Made by a program: the position numbers and the translations under genes. The notes below the pieces were generated by a model. That model was not told where the DNA came from and ran no database searches. It saw only the letters and a list, made by a program, of their open reading frames with translations. A DNA stretch of 54,536 bases. It comes from BQOK01 sp048388525 (GTDB lineage Bacteria; Bacillota; Clostridia; Oscillospirales; Ruminococcaceae). The stretch spans positions 1-54,536 of the forward strand of contig NZ_DBGCTQ010000058.1 of the NCBI RefSeq assembly GCF_048388525.1, given 5' to 3'. Shown here piece by piece: positions 39,830 to 48,804 of this stretch; the first letter of the stretch is position 1; each line of letters starts with the position of its first letter.

Positions 39830-40759
39830 TTGAGCAAGCGATACATCGCGGGCATCGGCGGCGCCAATGTGGACATTCACGGCCAAAGCCTCTCGCCCAT
39901 CATCATGCGCGATTCCAACCCCGGCAGGCTGCACCTTTCCATGGGGGGCGTAATGCGCAATATTCTCGACAATCTCGCCCGTCTGGGCGAGCGGTGCGAG
40001 CTCGTCAGCGCTGTGGGCAGCGACGCCTATGGCCAAATGCTGCGCGCCGGCTGCGAGGCGCTGGGCATGGGCACCTCGGGGCTGCTCGTCCGCCAGGGGC
40101 ACACCTCCTCCACCTATATCTCCATTATGGACTCCCAGGGCGATATGCTGGTCGCCATGAGCGACATGCGCATCCTCACCGAGATGGACGAGGGCTTTGT
40201 AAAAGAACGCATGGACCTTTTGAACGGCGCCGGGCTTGTGGTGTGCGACGGCAACCTCTCCGCCCCCGCGCTGGCCTACCTCACCTCCCACTGCGCCGCC
40301 CCTCTGTGCGTGGACCCCGTCAGCACCACCTGGGCCCGCAAGCTGGTGCCGGTCCTCGGCCGGTTCGACACCGTAAAGCCCAACCGCCTGGAAATGGAGG
40401 TGCTTGCCGGCATGCCCATCTCCACCGACGAGGATCTCGAGGAAGCCTGCCGCCGGGTGCTGGCCACAGGCGTGCGGCGCGTGTTCGTGAGCCTCGGGGC
40501 CGACGGCATCTATTACAAGGGCCCGGGCGGCAGCATCCACCGGCGCAGCCGCGCGTTCGACAAAATGGTCAACGCCACCGGCGCGGGCGACGCCACCATG
40601 GCGGGCATCCTGCACGCCACCCTCAAGGGCCTTTCCGAGAGCGCCATCCTGGATTTTGCGCTGGGCGCGGGCCTCGTGGCCATCAGCGGCGCCGATACCA
40701 TCAACCCCGCCATGAGCGAAGAGGCTGTAGAACAAATGATAAAGGAGTATGTACAATGA
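39830..40759 (+). CDS. psuK: Pseudouridine kinase, PfkB family
   Basis: 309-residue PfkB carbohydrate kinase. It starts SKRYIAGIGGANVDIHGQS and has the substrate GG motif HLSMGGVMRNILDNLARLG (about residues 35-53), PNRLEMEVLAG near 184 and the catalytic signature VNATGAGDATMAG near 246, whose Asp is the base. PfkB kinases are hard to tell apart, but the stop codon overlaps the start of psuG by four bases, so pseudouridine is the likely substrate. The start is TTG, eight to nine bases after AAGGAG. Confidence 0.85.
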   Translation: MSKRYIAGIGGANVDIHGQSLSPIIMRDSNPGRLHLSMGGVMRNILDNLARLGERCELVSAVGSDAYGQMLRAGCEALGMGTSGLLVRQGHTSSTYISIMDSQGDMLVAMSDMRILTEMDEGFVKERMDLLNGAGLVVCDGNLSAPALAYLTSHCAAPLCVDPVSTTWARKLVPVLGRFDTVKPNRLEMEVLAGMPISTDEDLEEACRRVLATGVRRVFVSLGADGIYYKGPGGSIHRRSRAFDKMVNATGAGDATMAGILHATLKGLSESAILDFALGAGLVAISGADTINPAMSEEAVEQMIKEYVQ

Positions 40760-41673
40760 ATTTAAAGCAGTATCTGGATATCGCCCCCGAGGTAAAGGCC
40801 GCGGTCGACGCCGGCAAGCCGGTGGTCGCGCTGGAAAGCACCATTCTGTCCCACGGCATGCCCTACCCCGAAAACCTCACCTTTGCCGCCGAGATCGAGC
40901 GCATCATCCGCGCCGCCGGCGCTGTGCCCGCCACCATGGCCATCATCGACGGCCGCATGAAGGTGGGCCTGTCCGCGGGCGAGCTGGAGCTCATGTGCAG
41001 GGGCGAGGGCGTCACTAAGGTCAGCCGCCGCGACCTTCCCATCCTGCTGGCCCAGGGCGGCACCGGCGCCACCACCGTGGCCTCCACCATGATCCTGGCC
41101 AGCCTTGCGGGCATCCGGGTGTTCGCCACTGGAGGCATCGGCGGCGTGCACCGCGGCGCCGAGACCAGCATGGACATCAGCGCTGATCTGCAGGAGCTGG
41201 CCCACACCCCCGTGGCCGTGGTCTGCGCCGGCGCCAAAATGATTCTCGACATCGGCCTCACGCTGGAATACCTCGAGACCATGGGCGTGCCCGTGCTGGG
41301 CTTCAACACCAACGACTTCCCCGCCTTTTACTGCCGCAAAAGCGGGTTCGGCGTAGATTACAACGCCCCCACCGCCCTGGACGTGGCAAAGGTCGCCAAA
41401 ACCAAGTGGGACCTGGGGCTTGCGGGCGGCATGCTGATCGGCAACCCCGTGCCCGAAGAATATGCCATGGATTTCAACGAGATGAGCGCCATCATCGACA
41501 AGGCCCTGGCCAGCGCCGCCGGGGCGGGCGTGCGCGGCAAAAACATCACCCCCTATCTGCTGGCCCACATTGTGGAATACACCGGCGGCCGCAGCCTCGC
41601 CACCAACATCCAGCTGGCCTACAGCAACGCCCGCGTGGCCGCCGCCATCGCGGTGGAGCTGGCAAAGCTGTAA
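40756..41673 (+). CDS. psuG: Pseudouridine-5-phosphate glycosidase
   Basis: 305-residue enzyme that splits pseudouridine 5'-phosphate into uracil and ribose 5-phosphate, breaking the C-C glycosidic bond left after RNA turnover. Catalytic residues align with the E. coli enzyme: E27 in VVALESTILSHGMPYPEN, K88 in GVTKVSRRDLP and K161 in VCAGAKMILDIG. FATGGIGGVHRGAE near residue 123 and LGFNTNDFPAFYC are also typical. With psuK it forms a complete two-step salvage pathway; no nucleoside transporter lies next to it. Confidence 0.94.
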   Translation: MNLKQYLDIAPEVKAAVDAGKPVVALESTILSHGMPYPENLTFAAEIERIIRAAGAVPATMAIIDGRMKVGLSAGELELMCRGEGVTKVSRRDLPILLAQGGTGATTVASTMILASLAGIRVFATGGIGGVHRGAETSMDISADLQELAHTPVAVVCAGAKMILDIGLTLEYLETMGVPVLGFNTNDFPAFYCRKSGFGVDYNAPTALDVAKVAKTKWDLGLAGGMLIGNPVPEEYAMDFNEMSAIIDKALASAAGAGVRGKNITPYLLAHIVEYTGGRSLATNIQLAYSNARVAAAIAVELAKL

Positions 41674-41688
41674 TTCCTTATATCACAC

Positions 41689-41736
41689 AAAACCGCCCCC
41701 GGAAACTGCTTGTTTCCGGGGGCGGTTTTGTGTTTT
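41689..41736. terminator. Bidirectional terminator
   Basis: AAAACCGCCCCCGGAAAC (41689-41706), short loop, and its complement (41712-41729), followed by T-rich sequence. It separates psuG and the converging dehydrogenase gene. Confidence 0.9.
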
Positions 41737-41741
41737 TCTGC

Positions 41742-43130
41742 TCAGCAGATCTTATCCGGGTTCAGGATGCCGTTCGGGTCAAACGCGCGCTTGATGCCCC
41801 GCATCAGCTCCATCTGCACCGGCCCGTACTGGCGGGCCAGGTACTCCTTTTTGGCCCAGCCGATGCCGTGCTCGCCGGATACAAGGCCTCCCAGCCGGGC
41901 CGCCTCGGCGTACATCAGCTCAAACGCCCGGGCAAGGCGGCGGTCGAACTCCGCCTTGTCCAGCTCGTCCCGGCAAAGGTAGACGTGCAGGTTGCCGTCG
42001 CCCGCGTGGCCAAAGCTGGGAATGCGCAGCCCCACCTGGCGGGCCACCTCATAAGTATAGCGGATAAAGCGGGCCACGCAGCTTCGGGGCACCACCACGT
42101 CGCACTCGTCCATCTGCGTGGTAGAGGCCTTGATCGCCTCCAAAAAAGCGCCGCGCGCATCCCACACGCTCTTTTTCCGTTCGTCGGTATCCACAATAAA
42201 AGCGTCCTGCGCGCCCTCCTGCAGGCACTGTTCGGCCACCATGTCCAGCTCGGCCTCCACCTGGGCCGCGGTGCTGCCGTCAAAGGTGAACAGGATGTAG
42301 GCGGCGCTGGCCTTGTCGGGGAACTGCTTGCCCAGGTAGCTCTCGGCCAGCAGAATTGTCTCCCGCGCCATGTACTCAATGGCCGTGGGGATCGCCTTTG
42401 CCCGAATGATCCGCGGCACCACCTCCAGGGCCTTTTCCATGCTCTCAAACGGCACCAGCAGGCTCACGCTGCGCTGGGGCAGGGGCAGCAGCCGGAGCAC
42501 CGCCTCGGTCACCACCCCCAGCGTGCCCTCGCTGCCCACGATCAGATCTTTCAGGCTGTAGCCCGAGCTGTTTTTCACCACCTTGCCGCCCAGCTCCATC
42601 ACCCGGCCGCCGGGCAGCACCACGGTCAGCCCCCGCACGTAATCGCGGGTCACGCCGTATTTCACCGCCCGCATGCCGCCCGCGTTGGTGGAGATATTTC
42701 CCCCAATGGTGGCGGATTTCTCGCCCGGGTCCGGGGGGTAGAAAAAGCCCCTGCTCTCCACAAATTCCGCCAGATCCATCAGCAGCACGCCCGGCTGCAC
42801 CGTCACGGTAAGGTTTTCCTCGTCCAGCTCCAAAATGCGGTTCATGCCGGTGGTTTCCAGCATAATGCCCCCGCGCACCGCCACCGAAGCGCCCACCAGC
42901 CCGGTGCCCGAGCCGCGCACCACCACCGGAATGAGCCGCCGGTCGGCGTATTCCAGAATGCGGGCCACCTCTCCGGTGCTGCGCACCTTTACCAGGGCCT
43001 CGGGCATATGGGCAACGTCGCCCAGCTCGTCGTGGCCGTAGTCCTCGCTGATCTGCCCGCCCGTGAACACACGGCCCGGCGCGATCGCCTCCAGGGCCGC
43101 CAGGTCGGCCGTTTCCAGTTTATGCTCCAT
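41742..43130 (-). CDS. FAD-dependent lactate/glycolate dehydrogenase (GlcD/LctD type)
   Basis: 462-residue flavoenzyme of the FAD-binding-4 (PCMH) family. The FAD domain contains VVVRGSGTGLVGASVAVRGG, PGEKSATIGGNISTNAGGM and YGVTRDYVRG (about residues 68-165); the C-terminal cap carries FGHAGDGNLHVYLCRD and GEHGIGWAKKEYL. It follows etfB and etfA on the same strand, overlapping etfA by 11 bases. This set matches the known confurcating lactate dehydrogenase of Acetobacterium (LctBCD), which oxidises lactate with NAD+ at the cost of reduced ferredoxin. Glycolate or another 2-hydroxy acid remains possible. Confidence 0.85.
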   Translation of the reverse strand: MEHKLETADLAALEAIAPGRVFTGGQISEDYGHDELGDVAHMPEALVKVRSTGEVARILEYADRRLIPVVVRGSGTGLVGASVAVRGGIMLETTGMNRILELDEENLTVTVQPGVLLMDLAEFVESRGFFYPPDPGEKSATIGGNISTNAGGMRAVKYGVTRDYVRGLTVVLPGGRVMELGGKVVKNSSGYSLKDLIVGSEGTLGVVTEAVLRLLPLPQRSVSLLVPFESMEKALEVVPRIIRAKAIPTAIEYMARETILLAESYLGKQFPDKASAAYILFTFDGSTAAQVEAELDMVAEQCLQEGAQDAFIVDTDERKKSVWDARGAFLEAIKASTTQMDECDVVVPRSCVARFIRYTYEVARQVGLRIPSFGHAGDGNLHVYLCRDELDKAEFDRRLARAFELMYAEAARLGGLVSGEHGIGWAKKEYLARQYGPVQMELMRGIKRAFDPNGILNPDKIC

Positions 43131-44316
43131 GTGCGGCGTCCTCCTTTATCCTTTGCAGCAGCGCGGGCAGCACCTCGTACAGATCGCCCACCAGCCCATA
43201 GTGCGCCACGTCAAAAATCGGGGCTTCCGAGTCGCTGTTCACGGCCACAATGCACCCGGCGCCGCGCATACCGGCGGCAAACTGCACCGCGCCCGAAACC
43301 CCCAGCGTCACGATCAGCCTGGGCTTCACAGTCCGGCCCGAAAGTCCGATCTGGTGTTTCGGGTCCAGCCAGCCGTTTTCCACCAGCGGGCGGGTGCAGG
43401 CAAGCTGCGCGCCCAGCGCCCGGGCCAGCTGGCGCGCCAGCTCCAGATCCGCCTGGCTTTTTACGCCGCGGCCCACCGCCACAATCGCCTCCGCCTCCGA
43501 AATGTCCATCTCGCCCGGGGTTTCGTCCACCCGGTCCACCCGGATGCGGTAGGGCTTTGCCGGCGCCGGCAGCGAAAGCTCCACCACCTGCCCGGCCGCA
43601 GGCCCCGGCTCGGGCTTTGCAAAAATTTTATAGCGCACCGTGCAGAACTGGGGCCGGTGGTTTGGGGTCACAATGCGCGCCATGATGTTGCCGCCGAACG
43701 CCGGGCGGATCTGCACCAGGTCGGTGTTGGGCTCCATTTCCAGCATGGTGCAGTCGGCTGTGAGCCCGGTGCCAAAACGTGCCGCAACCCGGGGCGCCAG
43801 CGAGCGGCCCAGGTTGGTGGCCCCCACCAGAATGGCCGAGGGCCTTGCCGTTTCAATAAAATGCGCAAACGCATCCGCGTAGGGCTCCACCGTGAACTCG
43901 GCCAGGGCCGGGTCGTCGCACACATACACCTTGTCCGCTCCGTAGCGCAGCAGCTCACGGGCGCCGGCGCCGGTGCCGCTGCCCAGCAGCAGCGCATACA
44001 CCGGCTGGCCGGTCACCGCGGCCAGCTCCCGGGCCTTGCCCAGCAGCTCCAGGCTCACCGGGTGCAGCCGGCCATGGGCATAGTCCGCAAACACGGCCAC
44101 GCCGGCCCACCGGCGTTTGTCCACCTGGGGCGCCGGGGCCTCCTCCACCGTCACGGCTCCGCCGCTCTTTTTCACGCACAGCCTGCACATCCTGCAGCCA
44201 GCCCCCACCGCGAGCGTGCCGCCGCTGTATTCCAGCGCGCCAAAGGGGCACAGCGTTACCAGCTGTTCGGCCAGCTCCGGGGTCAGTTTTTCCGCATGAA
44301 TGGTCAATCCTGCCAT
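43120..44316 (-). CDS. etfA: Electron transfer flavoprotein alpha subunit with N-terminal Fe-S domain
   Basis: 398-residue EtfA, longer than the usual 320-340 because of an N-terminal ferredoxin-like segment: C23 in TLCPFGALEY and C41, C44, C47 in CRMCRLC could bind one [4Fe-4S] cluster. The EtfA core follows (from about 68, RWAGVAVFADYAHGRLHPVS), with the FAD-binding domain near the C terminus (GLSGRTVKPRLIVTLGVSGA, HYGLVGDLYEVLPAL). Fe-S-extended EtfA is a feature of lactate dehydrogenase-linked, bifurcating Etf. It lies 12 bases after etfB. Confidence 0.9.
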   Translation of the reverse strand: MAGLTIHAEKLTPELAEQLVTLCPFGALEYSGGTLAVGAGCRMCRLCVKKSGGAVTVEEAPAPQVDKRRWAGVAVFADYAHGRLHPVSLELLGKARELAAVTGQPVYALLLGSGTGAGARELLRYGADKVYVCDDPALAEFTVEPYADAFAHFIETARPSAILVGATNLGRSLAPRVAARFGTGLTADCTMLEMEPNTDLVQIRPAFGGNIMARIVTPNHRPQFCTVRYKIFAKPEPGPAAGQVVELSLPAPAKPYRIRVDRVDETPGEMDISEAEAIVAVGRGVKSQADLELARQLARALGAQLACTRPLVENGWLDPKHQIGLSGRTVKPRLIVTLGVSGAVQFAAGMRGAGCIVAVNSDSEAPIFDVAHYGLVGDLYEVLPALLQRIKEDAAHGA

Positions 44317-44328
44317 ATCCCCACCCCC

Positions 44329-45117
44329 TTAAAGTGCTTTTTGACCCTTGAACAGGTCAAAAAGCTTTTGCGCCAGCTCCGGCCCCGTGCCGGTCCACAG
44401 CTCTTTTTCGGTGCTTTTTTCCGGCGGAAAAATGCGCACCACCTGGGTGGGCGAGCCGGAAAGGCCGTAGTGCCGCTCGTCCCGGTCCTCCATGTCGTCC
44501 AGCGACAAAAAGCGCACCTGCCCTTCCCCCAGCTGTTTTTTGCGCCGGTACGAGGGCAGGCGCGGGGTATTCACCGCGCCGTCCACGCACACAAGGCAGG
44601 GCAGGCGCAGGGTTTGGGTCACGATCAGGCCGTCCTGCGCGCCGCGCACCGTAATCTGCCCTTCTCCTGCCGCAAGCACCTGTGCCGCCCCGGTGACGTG
44701 GGGCAGGTCCAAGTGCTCGGCGATCTCGGGGCCCACCTGGGCGGTGTCGCCGTCGGTGGTCTGCTTTCCGCACAGGATCAGGTCAAAGGGCGCCAGGCTG
44801 CGCAGTCCCTGCGCCAGGGTATAGCTGGTGGCCAGCACATCCGCCCCGGCAAACCGGCGGTCGCTGATCACCGCGCCGCCGTCCGCGCCCATATACAGCG
44901 CTTCCAGCACCGCGGCCTTTGCCTGGGGCGGCCCCATTGTGATCGTGCGCACCCGGCCGCCGTACTTCTGCCGCAGCTGAAACGCCAGTTCCAGCGCGTA
45001 AAGGTCATAGGGGTTGAGCTTGCTTTCCACCCCGTCGCGCCGCAGCACCCCTGTCACCGGGTCCACCTCCACGGCGCTGGTGCCCGGCACCTGCTTGATA
45101 CAAACAAGAATCTCCAT
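44329..45117 (-). CDS. etfB: Electron transfer flavoprotein beta subunit
   Basis: 262-residue EtfB, beginning EILVCIKQVPGTSAVEVDP with LNPYDLYALELAFQL and the nucleotide/FAD loop CGKQTTDGDTAQVGPEIAEH (about residues 115-134). In bifurcating Etf this subunit holds the FAD that splits electrons between NAD+ and ferredoxin. First gene of the etfB-etfA-dehydrogenase unit, preceded by a terminator after the RpiR gene; no clear promoter was found in the short gap, so read-through from rpiR is possible. Confidence 0.92.
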   Translation of the reverse strand: MEILVCIKQVPGTSAVEVDPVTGVLRRDGVESKLNPYDLYALELAFQLRQKYGGRVRTITMGPPQAKAAVLEALYMGADGGAVISDRRFAGADVLATSYTLAQGLRSLAPFDLILCGKQTTDGDTAQVGPEIAEHLDLPHVTGAAQVLAAGEGQITVRGAQDGLIVTQTLRLPCLVCVDGAVNTPRLPSYRRKKQLGEGQVRFLSLDDMEDRDERHYGLSGSPTQVVRIFPPEKSTEKELWTGTGPELAQKLFDLFKGQKAL

Positions 45118-45131
45118 TTCAGGTTTCTCCT

Positions 45132-45185
45132 TAAAAAATCGCCCCCAAATGCGGCGGCTTGCACGGCCGTCAGGATTTTGGGGGC
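45132..45185 (-). terminator. Terminator or attenuator between rpiR and etfB
   Basis: On the minus strand GCCCCCAAA (45177-45185) pairs with TTTGGGGGC (45141-45149), followed by GATTTTTTA. It lies between rpiR and etfB, and could be a partial terminator within one unit. Confidence 0.75.
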
Positions 45186-45201
45186 ACAGAATGGATCGGC
45201 T

Positions 45202-46077
45202 TCAATAATTTTTATCCAGGATCGAGGTGGTCACCCGCTTGTTGATCTCTTTGGAATAGTCGAACTGGGTGCGGTATACCTCGGTGAACAAAAGGTCTAG
45301 CACAAACAGCTGCGCGGTCTTCGAAGGAAACGACCCCTCCTGCAAAGGCGGCTCATAGCCGCCGCACAGCAGCACCACGTCCATATACTCCGCCAGCGGC
45401 GACTTTGCGTAGCGGGTGATCGCCACCGTGCGGGCGCCGCCGGCGCGCGCCTTCTGCGCCATCTGCACGATCTCCTTGCTGGCGCCCGAGTGGGAGATAA
45501 AAATCGCCACATCATGCTCGTTCAGGGTGGAGGCGCCCATGGTCTGCATGTGCACGTCCGAAAGGCAGTAAACATTCGGCATGATGTGCAGGAATTTGTA
45601 CATTCCCTCCATCGCGGTAAGCATCGATCCCCCCAGCCCGAAAAAGCGCACCTGATCCGAGTGGTTGATGTAATCCGCCGCTTTGCGCAGCGCCTCGGCG
45701 TCCACCAGCGCGTGGGTCTCGGTGAGGGCGTTCACATGGCTTTGCAGCAGCTTTTTGGCCGCGGTGTCCACCGTGTCGGCCCGGGTCACCGCGGCGGGCA
45801 GCAGCTCGGTTTCCTCGCTCTCCTCCTCGTCGTTCATGCTGAGCGCCAGCTGCACCTTGAACTCCTGGTATCCCCGCAGGCGCAGGGTCTTGCAAAACCG
45901 AAACACGCTGGTCAGGCTCACGCTGCACGCGTCGGCCAGGTCGGTGATGGACATGAACCGCACCCCTTTGGGGTTTTGCAGAATATAGTCCGCCACCTTT
46001 TTTTCCGCTTTGGTCAGCGAAGGATAGACCGATTGGATCGTGAGCAAAAAGTCATTGTGGGCCGCGTTGATCCCCAT
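45202..46077 (-). CDS. MurR/RpiR family transcriptional regulator
   Basis: 291-residue regulator: an N-terminal RpiR HTH (about residues 1-78; LTKAEKKVADYILQNPKGVR, MSITDLADACSVSLTSVFRF) and a SIS sugar-phosphate-binding domain (about 115-250; RFFGLGGSMLTAMEG, FISHSGASKEIVQMAQKARA). RpiR proteins usually sense a phosphorylated sugar or amino sugar and control the adjacent catabolic genes. Here the neighbours are the esterase, aldolase and ABC transporter upstream and etfBA-dehydrogenase downstream. The TTGAAA-type dyad at 52315 is a candidate binding site. Confidence 0.88.
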   Translation of the reverse strand: MGINAAHNDFLLTIQSVYPSLTKAEKKVADYILQNPKGVRFMSITDLADACSVSLTSVFRFCKTLRLRGYQEFKVQLALSMNDEEESEETELLPAAVTRADTVDTAAKKLLQSHVNALTETHALVDAEALRKAADYINHSDQVRFFGLGGSMLTAMEGMYKFLHIMPNVYCLSDVHMQTMGASTLNEHDVAIFISHSGASKEIVQMAQKARAGGARTVAITRYAKSPLAEYMDVVLLCGGYEPPLQEGSFPSKTAQLFVLDLLFTEVYRTQFDYSKEINKRVTTSILDKNY

Positions 46078-46194
46078 AAAAAAATCCCCCTGTTTTTTGG
46101 AAGCTTTTTATTATTTTATCCCTCTCTTCAATGGTCTGTCAATCAATGCGTCCCGCAATGGGCCAATTTAACTCAAAAACAGTCTGTTTTGCCC

Positions 46195-47166
46195 TTACAG
46201 CTGCCGAAAAAAGGTGAATATCTCGTCGTTCGCATGGCAAATCAGTTCGTGGGTGTGCTCGGGGTACAGCTTGATCGCTTTGGGCGAAACAAGCTTGTTG
46301 TAGGCCGCGAACTGGGCCGAGGGCGGGCAGAGATCGTCCATCAGGCCGGTCTGCCACAGCACCTTCGCCCGCACCTGGGGCGCATGGTTCTGCACATCAA
46401 TGTAGCCCAGCCGTTCAAAAAATTCCTTCTCGTACTGGTGGGCCGGGTCGCACTTTTTAAAATAGTAATAAAAGCCCTCGTAAGCGTTCCTGTTCAGATC
46501 CATCTCCAAAATACGCTTAAAATCGCACAGAAAAGGGTACATCGGCGCGCACAGCTTTACCCGCGGTTCCAGCGCCGCCGCGGCCAGCGCCAAAGCGCCT
46601 CCCTGCGATTTGCCGGTGGCCGCAACACGGCCCTCATCCACAAAGTCCATGTTCATTAAAATGCGCACGGTCTTCACTGCGTCCAGGTACACGTCCCGGT
46701 AATACAGCTTCTGGGGGTCCGCATCCCGCACGCCGCGCACCACATGGCCGAACAGGGTCGGCCCCGCGCCGTCGTACACATCCTCCGACAGGCCTCCCTG
46801 CCCCCGGGCCTCCATCACCAGCACCGCCATGCCCGCATAGGCATAGGGCAGCCGCTCGAACCACTCGCCCGCGTGGTGCATGTAGCCGTGGAACATGGCC
46901 ACGCCCGGAATGCGTCCCGCCGGCTTTTCGGGCCGCAGGAATTTACAGTGGATGCGCGCGCCGCGCACGCCGGTAAACCACAAATCAAAGCATTTCACCC
47001 CCGGCGCCTGGAACCCGGCGGGCTCCAGGGTGCAGTCAAGGCCGGTGGCTTCAAGCTCACCCAGCGCGGCGCGCCAATAGGCGTCAAAATCGCCGGGCAG
47101 CGGGCTGCAGCCCCTGTACTCGCGCAGGCGCTCCAGCGGCATTTCAAACACAGGCACGCAAATCAA
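46195..47166 (-). CDS. CE7 (acetyl xylan esterase AXE1 family) deacetylase
   Basis: 323-residue alpha/beta hydrolase of the acetyl xylan esterase/cephalosporin-C deacetylase family. Landmarks are VAMFHGYMHHAGEW (oxyanion region), MEARGQGGLSEDVYDG (RGQG motif), the nucleophile elbow GKSQGGALALAAA, the acid in TGLMDDLCPPSAQF and the His in PEHTHELICH. No signal peptide, so it acts inside the cell and would remove acetyl groups from imported sugars or oligosaccharides. It overlaps the aldolase gene by four bases. Confidence 0.88.
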   Translation of the reverse strand: MICVPVFEMPLERLREYRGCSPLPGDFDAYWRAALGELEATGLDCTLEPAGFQAPGVKCFDLWFTGVRGARIHCKFLRPEKPAGRIPGVAMFHGYMHHAGEWFERLPYAYAGMAVLVMEARGQGGLSEDVYDGAGPTLFGHVVRGVRDADPQKLYYRDVYLDAVKTVRILMNMDFVDEGRVAATGKSQGGALALAAAALEPRVKLCAPMYPFLCDFKRILEMDLNRNAYEGFYYYFKKCDPAHQYEKEFFERLGYIDVQNHAPQVRAKVLWQTGLMDDLCPPSAQFAAYNKLVSPKAIKLYPEHTHELICHANDEIFTFFRQL

Positions 47167-47954
47167 TCCTTTCCTTCTTGTACAAAATTTGCAAGGCAGG
47201 CGCGCATGCCCTGGGCCAGCAGCGCGGTGTCAATGCCGCACACGCCCCACTGTGCGCCCTGCGCGCGGGCGGCGGCCACCCCCGCCGCATCCTGCGGCAG
47301 GGGCGCCCCCATCCATTTGCCCGCCGCGCGCACCTTGCGGTACACGTCGGCGCAGGCGTCCTTCAATAAAGGCAGACCCGGGGCGGGCTGCGCCGCCAAA
47401 CTCCGCCCCAGGTCCGCCGGGCCCAGGTATACTCCGTCCACTCCGGGCACGGCCAGAATCTCGTCCAGATTCCGCCAGCCCTGGCAGGATTCAATCTGCA
47501 TGATCTTTAAAAGATACTTATCCGGGTCGGCCAGATACCCGGCCTCGTCGCCAAAGCCCCACCGCACCGCGCGCTGGGGGCCCTGCCCCCGCATGCCCCG
47601 CGCCGGCCCGTCCGGGTAGGTGCAGGCCGCCACGGCACGGCGGGCGGTGGCGGCGTCGTGCACAAAGGGAAAAATCACCCCGTCCGGCCCCAGGTCCAAA
47701 ATCGCCTTCAGCATGGCAGGCTCTGCGGCCCGCACCCGCACCAGCGCCGCCGCGCCAGCACCCTGGGCGGCCGCCACATGGCGGCAGATCTCCTGCCGGT
47801 CAAGGGGGGCGTGCTCGGCGTCCACAAACACAAAGTCGTAGCCCGCAGCGCCCGCCATCTCGCTGAGCGCGGGCTCCGCCAGGGTAACCGCAAACCCCTT
47901 TACAAATTCGCCCGCCCGCATTTTTCCGCGCAGGCGCTCGGCGCCGTTCCACAT
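47163..47954 (-). CDS. HpcH/HpaI family aldolase
   Basis: 263-residue class II aldolase of the HpcH/HpaI/citrate-lyase family. Motifs are FVFVDAEHAPLDRQEI (about residues 41-56), GPDGVIFPFVHDAATARRAV, YPDGPARGMRG, KIMQIESCQGWRNLDEI with the metal Glu, and GVDGVYLGPADLGRSL. Family members cleave 2-keto-3-deoxy sugar acids into pyruvate and an aldehyde. It belongs to the transporter operon: 20 bases after the permease gene and overlapping the esterase gene. The ATG at 47954 lies nine bases after AAGGAG, better spaced than a GTG two codons earlier. Confidence 0.85.
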   Translation of the reverse strand: MWNGAERLRGKMRAGEFVKGFAVTLAEPALSEMAGAAGYDFVFVDAEHAPLDRQEICRHVAAAQGAGAAALVRVRAAEPAMLKAILDLGPDGVIFPFVHDAATARRAVAACTYPDGPARGMRGQGPQRAVRWGFGDEAGYLADPDKYLLKIMQIESCQGWRNLDEILAVPGVDGVYLGPADLGRSLAAQPAPGLPLLKDACADVYRKVRAAGKWMGAPLPQDAAGVAAARAQGAQWGVCGIDTALLAQGMRACLANFVQEGKD

Positions 47955-47973
47955 CTCCACTCGCTCCTTCCGC

Positions 47974-48804
47974 TCACTTCACCGCGCCGCTGGCCATGCC
48001 CTTGATCAGGGATTTCTGCACCAGCAGGTAGATCAATACCGCCGGAACAATCGAGATCAGGGTCCCGGTCATCACCATTTCCCAGGGGGTCTGGTTGTCG
48101 ATCAGCCGGGCGATGCCCACGGTCACCGGGGTCTTTGCCGGGTCGCGGGTGAGCACCAGCGGGTAGAGGTATTGCCCCCAGCCCGAGAAAAACGACAGGG
48201 CAAACGAGGTGGCAATGCCCGGCAGCGTAAGCGGGATCACCACCCGGATCAGGGTCATAAAGCGGGAGCAGCCGTCAATGGCGGCGGCCTCCTCCAGCGC
48301 GTAGGGCACGCTGTCAAAAAAGCTGCGCATCAACAAAATCGGGAACGCCATCGAAGTGGCCAGAATCGTGATGATGACCCCCGCGTAGGTGTTGTAAAGC
48401 CCCAGCTTTTGCAGCATCATGAACACCGGCACCACAATCACCACCTGGGGCAGCACCTGGGTGATAAAGATCACGCAGGTGTAAAAGGCCTTGCCCTTAA
48501 AGCGAAAGCGCGAAAGCGCGTAGGCCGCAAAGGTGGCCAGCACCACGTTGATCAGCGAGGCGGTGACCGCGTAGATAAAGGTGGCTTTTAAAAAGCTGGC
48601 CATGTCCACCCGGGTAAACACGTCGGCATAGTTGTGCCAGGCCCAGTCGGTGGGATACAAAAAGGTCTTGCCCAGGTTCTGGTATTCGGTCAGCGAAGCC
48701 ACAAAGGCGGTGTAAAGGGGCAGCAGGGTAAACAGCATCCAGAACAGGATGATCCCATAGCGCCCCGCCGTGGCAAAGGCCCTTTTCCGCTTGATGCTGT
48801 TCAT
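47974..48804 (-). CDS. Carbohydrate ABC transporter permease (MalG type)
   Basis: 276-residue permease with six helices. The EAA loop, which contacts the ATPase, reads YALEEAAAIDGCSRFMTLIR, followed by VVIPLTLPGIATSF. The ATG at 48804 overlaps the end of the partner permease by four bases. No ATPase gene is in the cluster, so a shared MsmK-type ATPase encoded elsewhere probably powers the system. Confidence 0.9.
   Translation of the reverse strand: MNSIKRKRAFATAGRYGIILFWMLFTLLPLYTAFVASLTEYQNLGKTFLYPTDWAWHNYADVFTRVDMASFLKATFIYAVTASLINVVLATFAAYALSRFRFKGKAFYTCVIFITQVLPQVVIVVPVFMMLQKLGLYNTYAGVIITILATSMAFPILLMRSFFDSVPYALEEAAAIDGCSRFMTLIRVVIPLTLPGIATSFALSFFSGWGQYLYPLVLTRDPAKTPVTVGIARLIDNQTPWEMVMTGTLISIVPAVLIYLLVQKSLIKGMASGAVK

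Noticed and set aside
39994..40755. Extension of psuG far upstream in its frame
   Set aside because: The upstream part overlaps psuK in another frame and is Arg/His-rich; PsuG begins at 40756 with the usual N terminus.
41406..45300. Long plus-strand open frames opposite the dehydrogenase and etf genes
   Set aside because: Low-complexity His/Arg/Gln-rich antisense frames; the minus-strand genes have complete family motifs.
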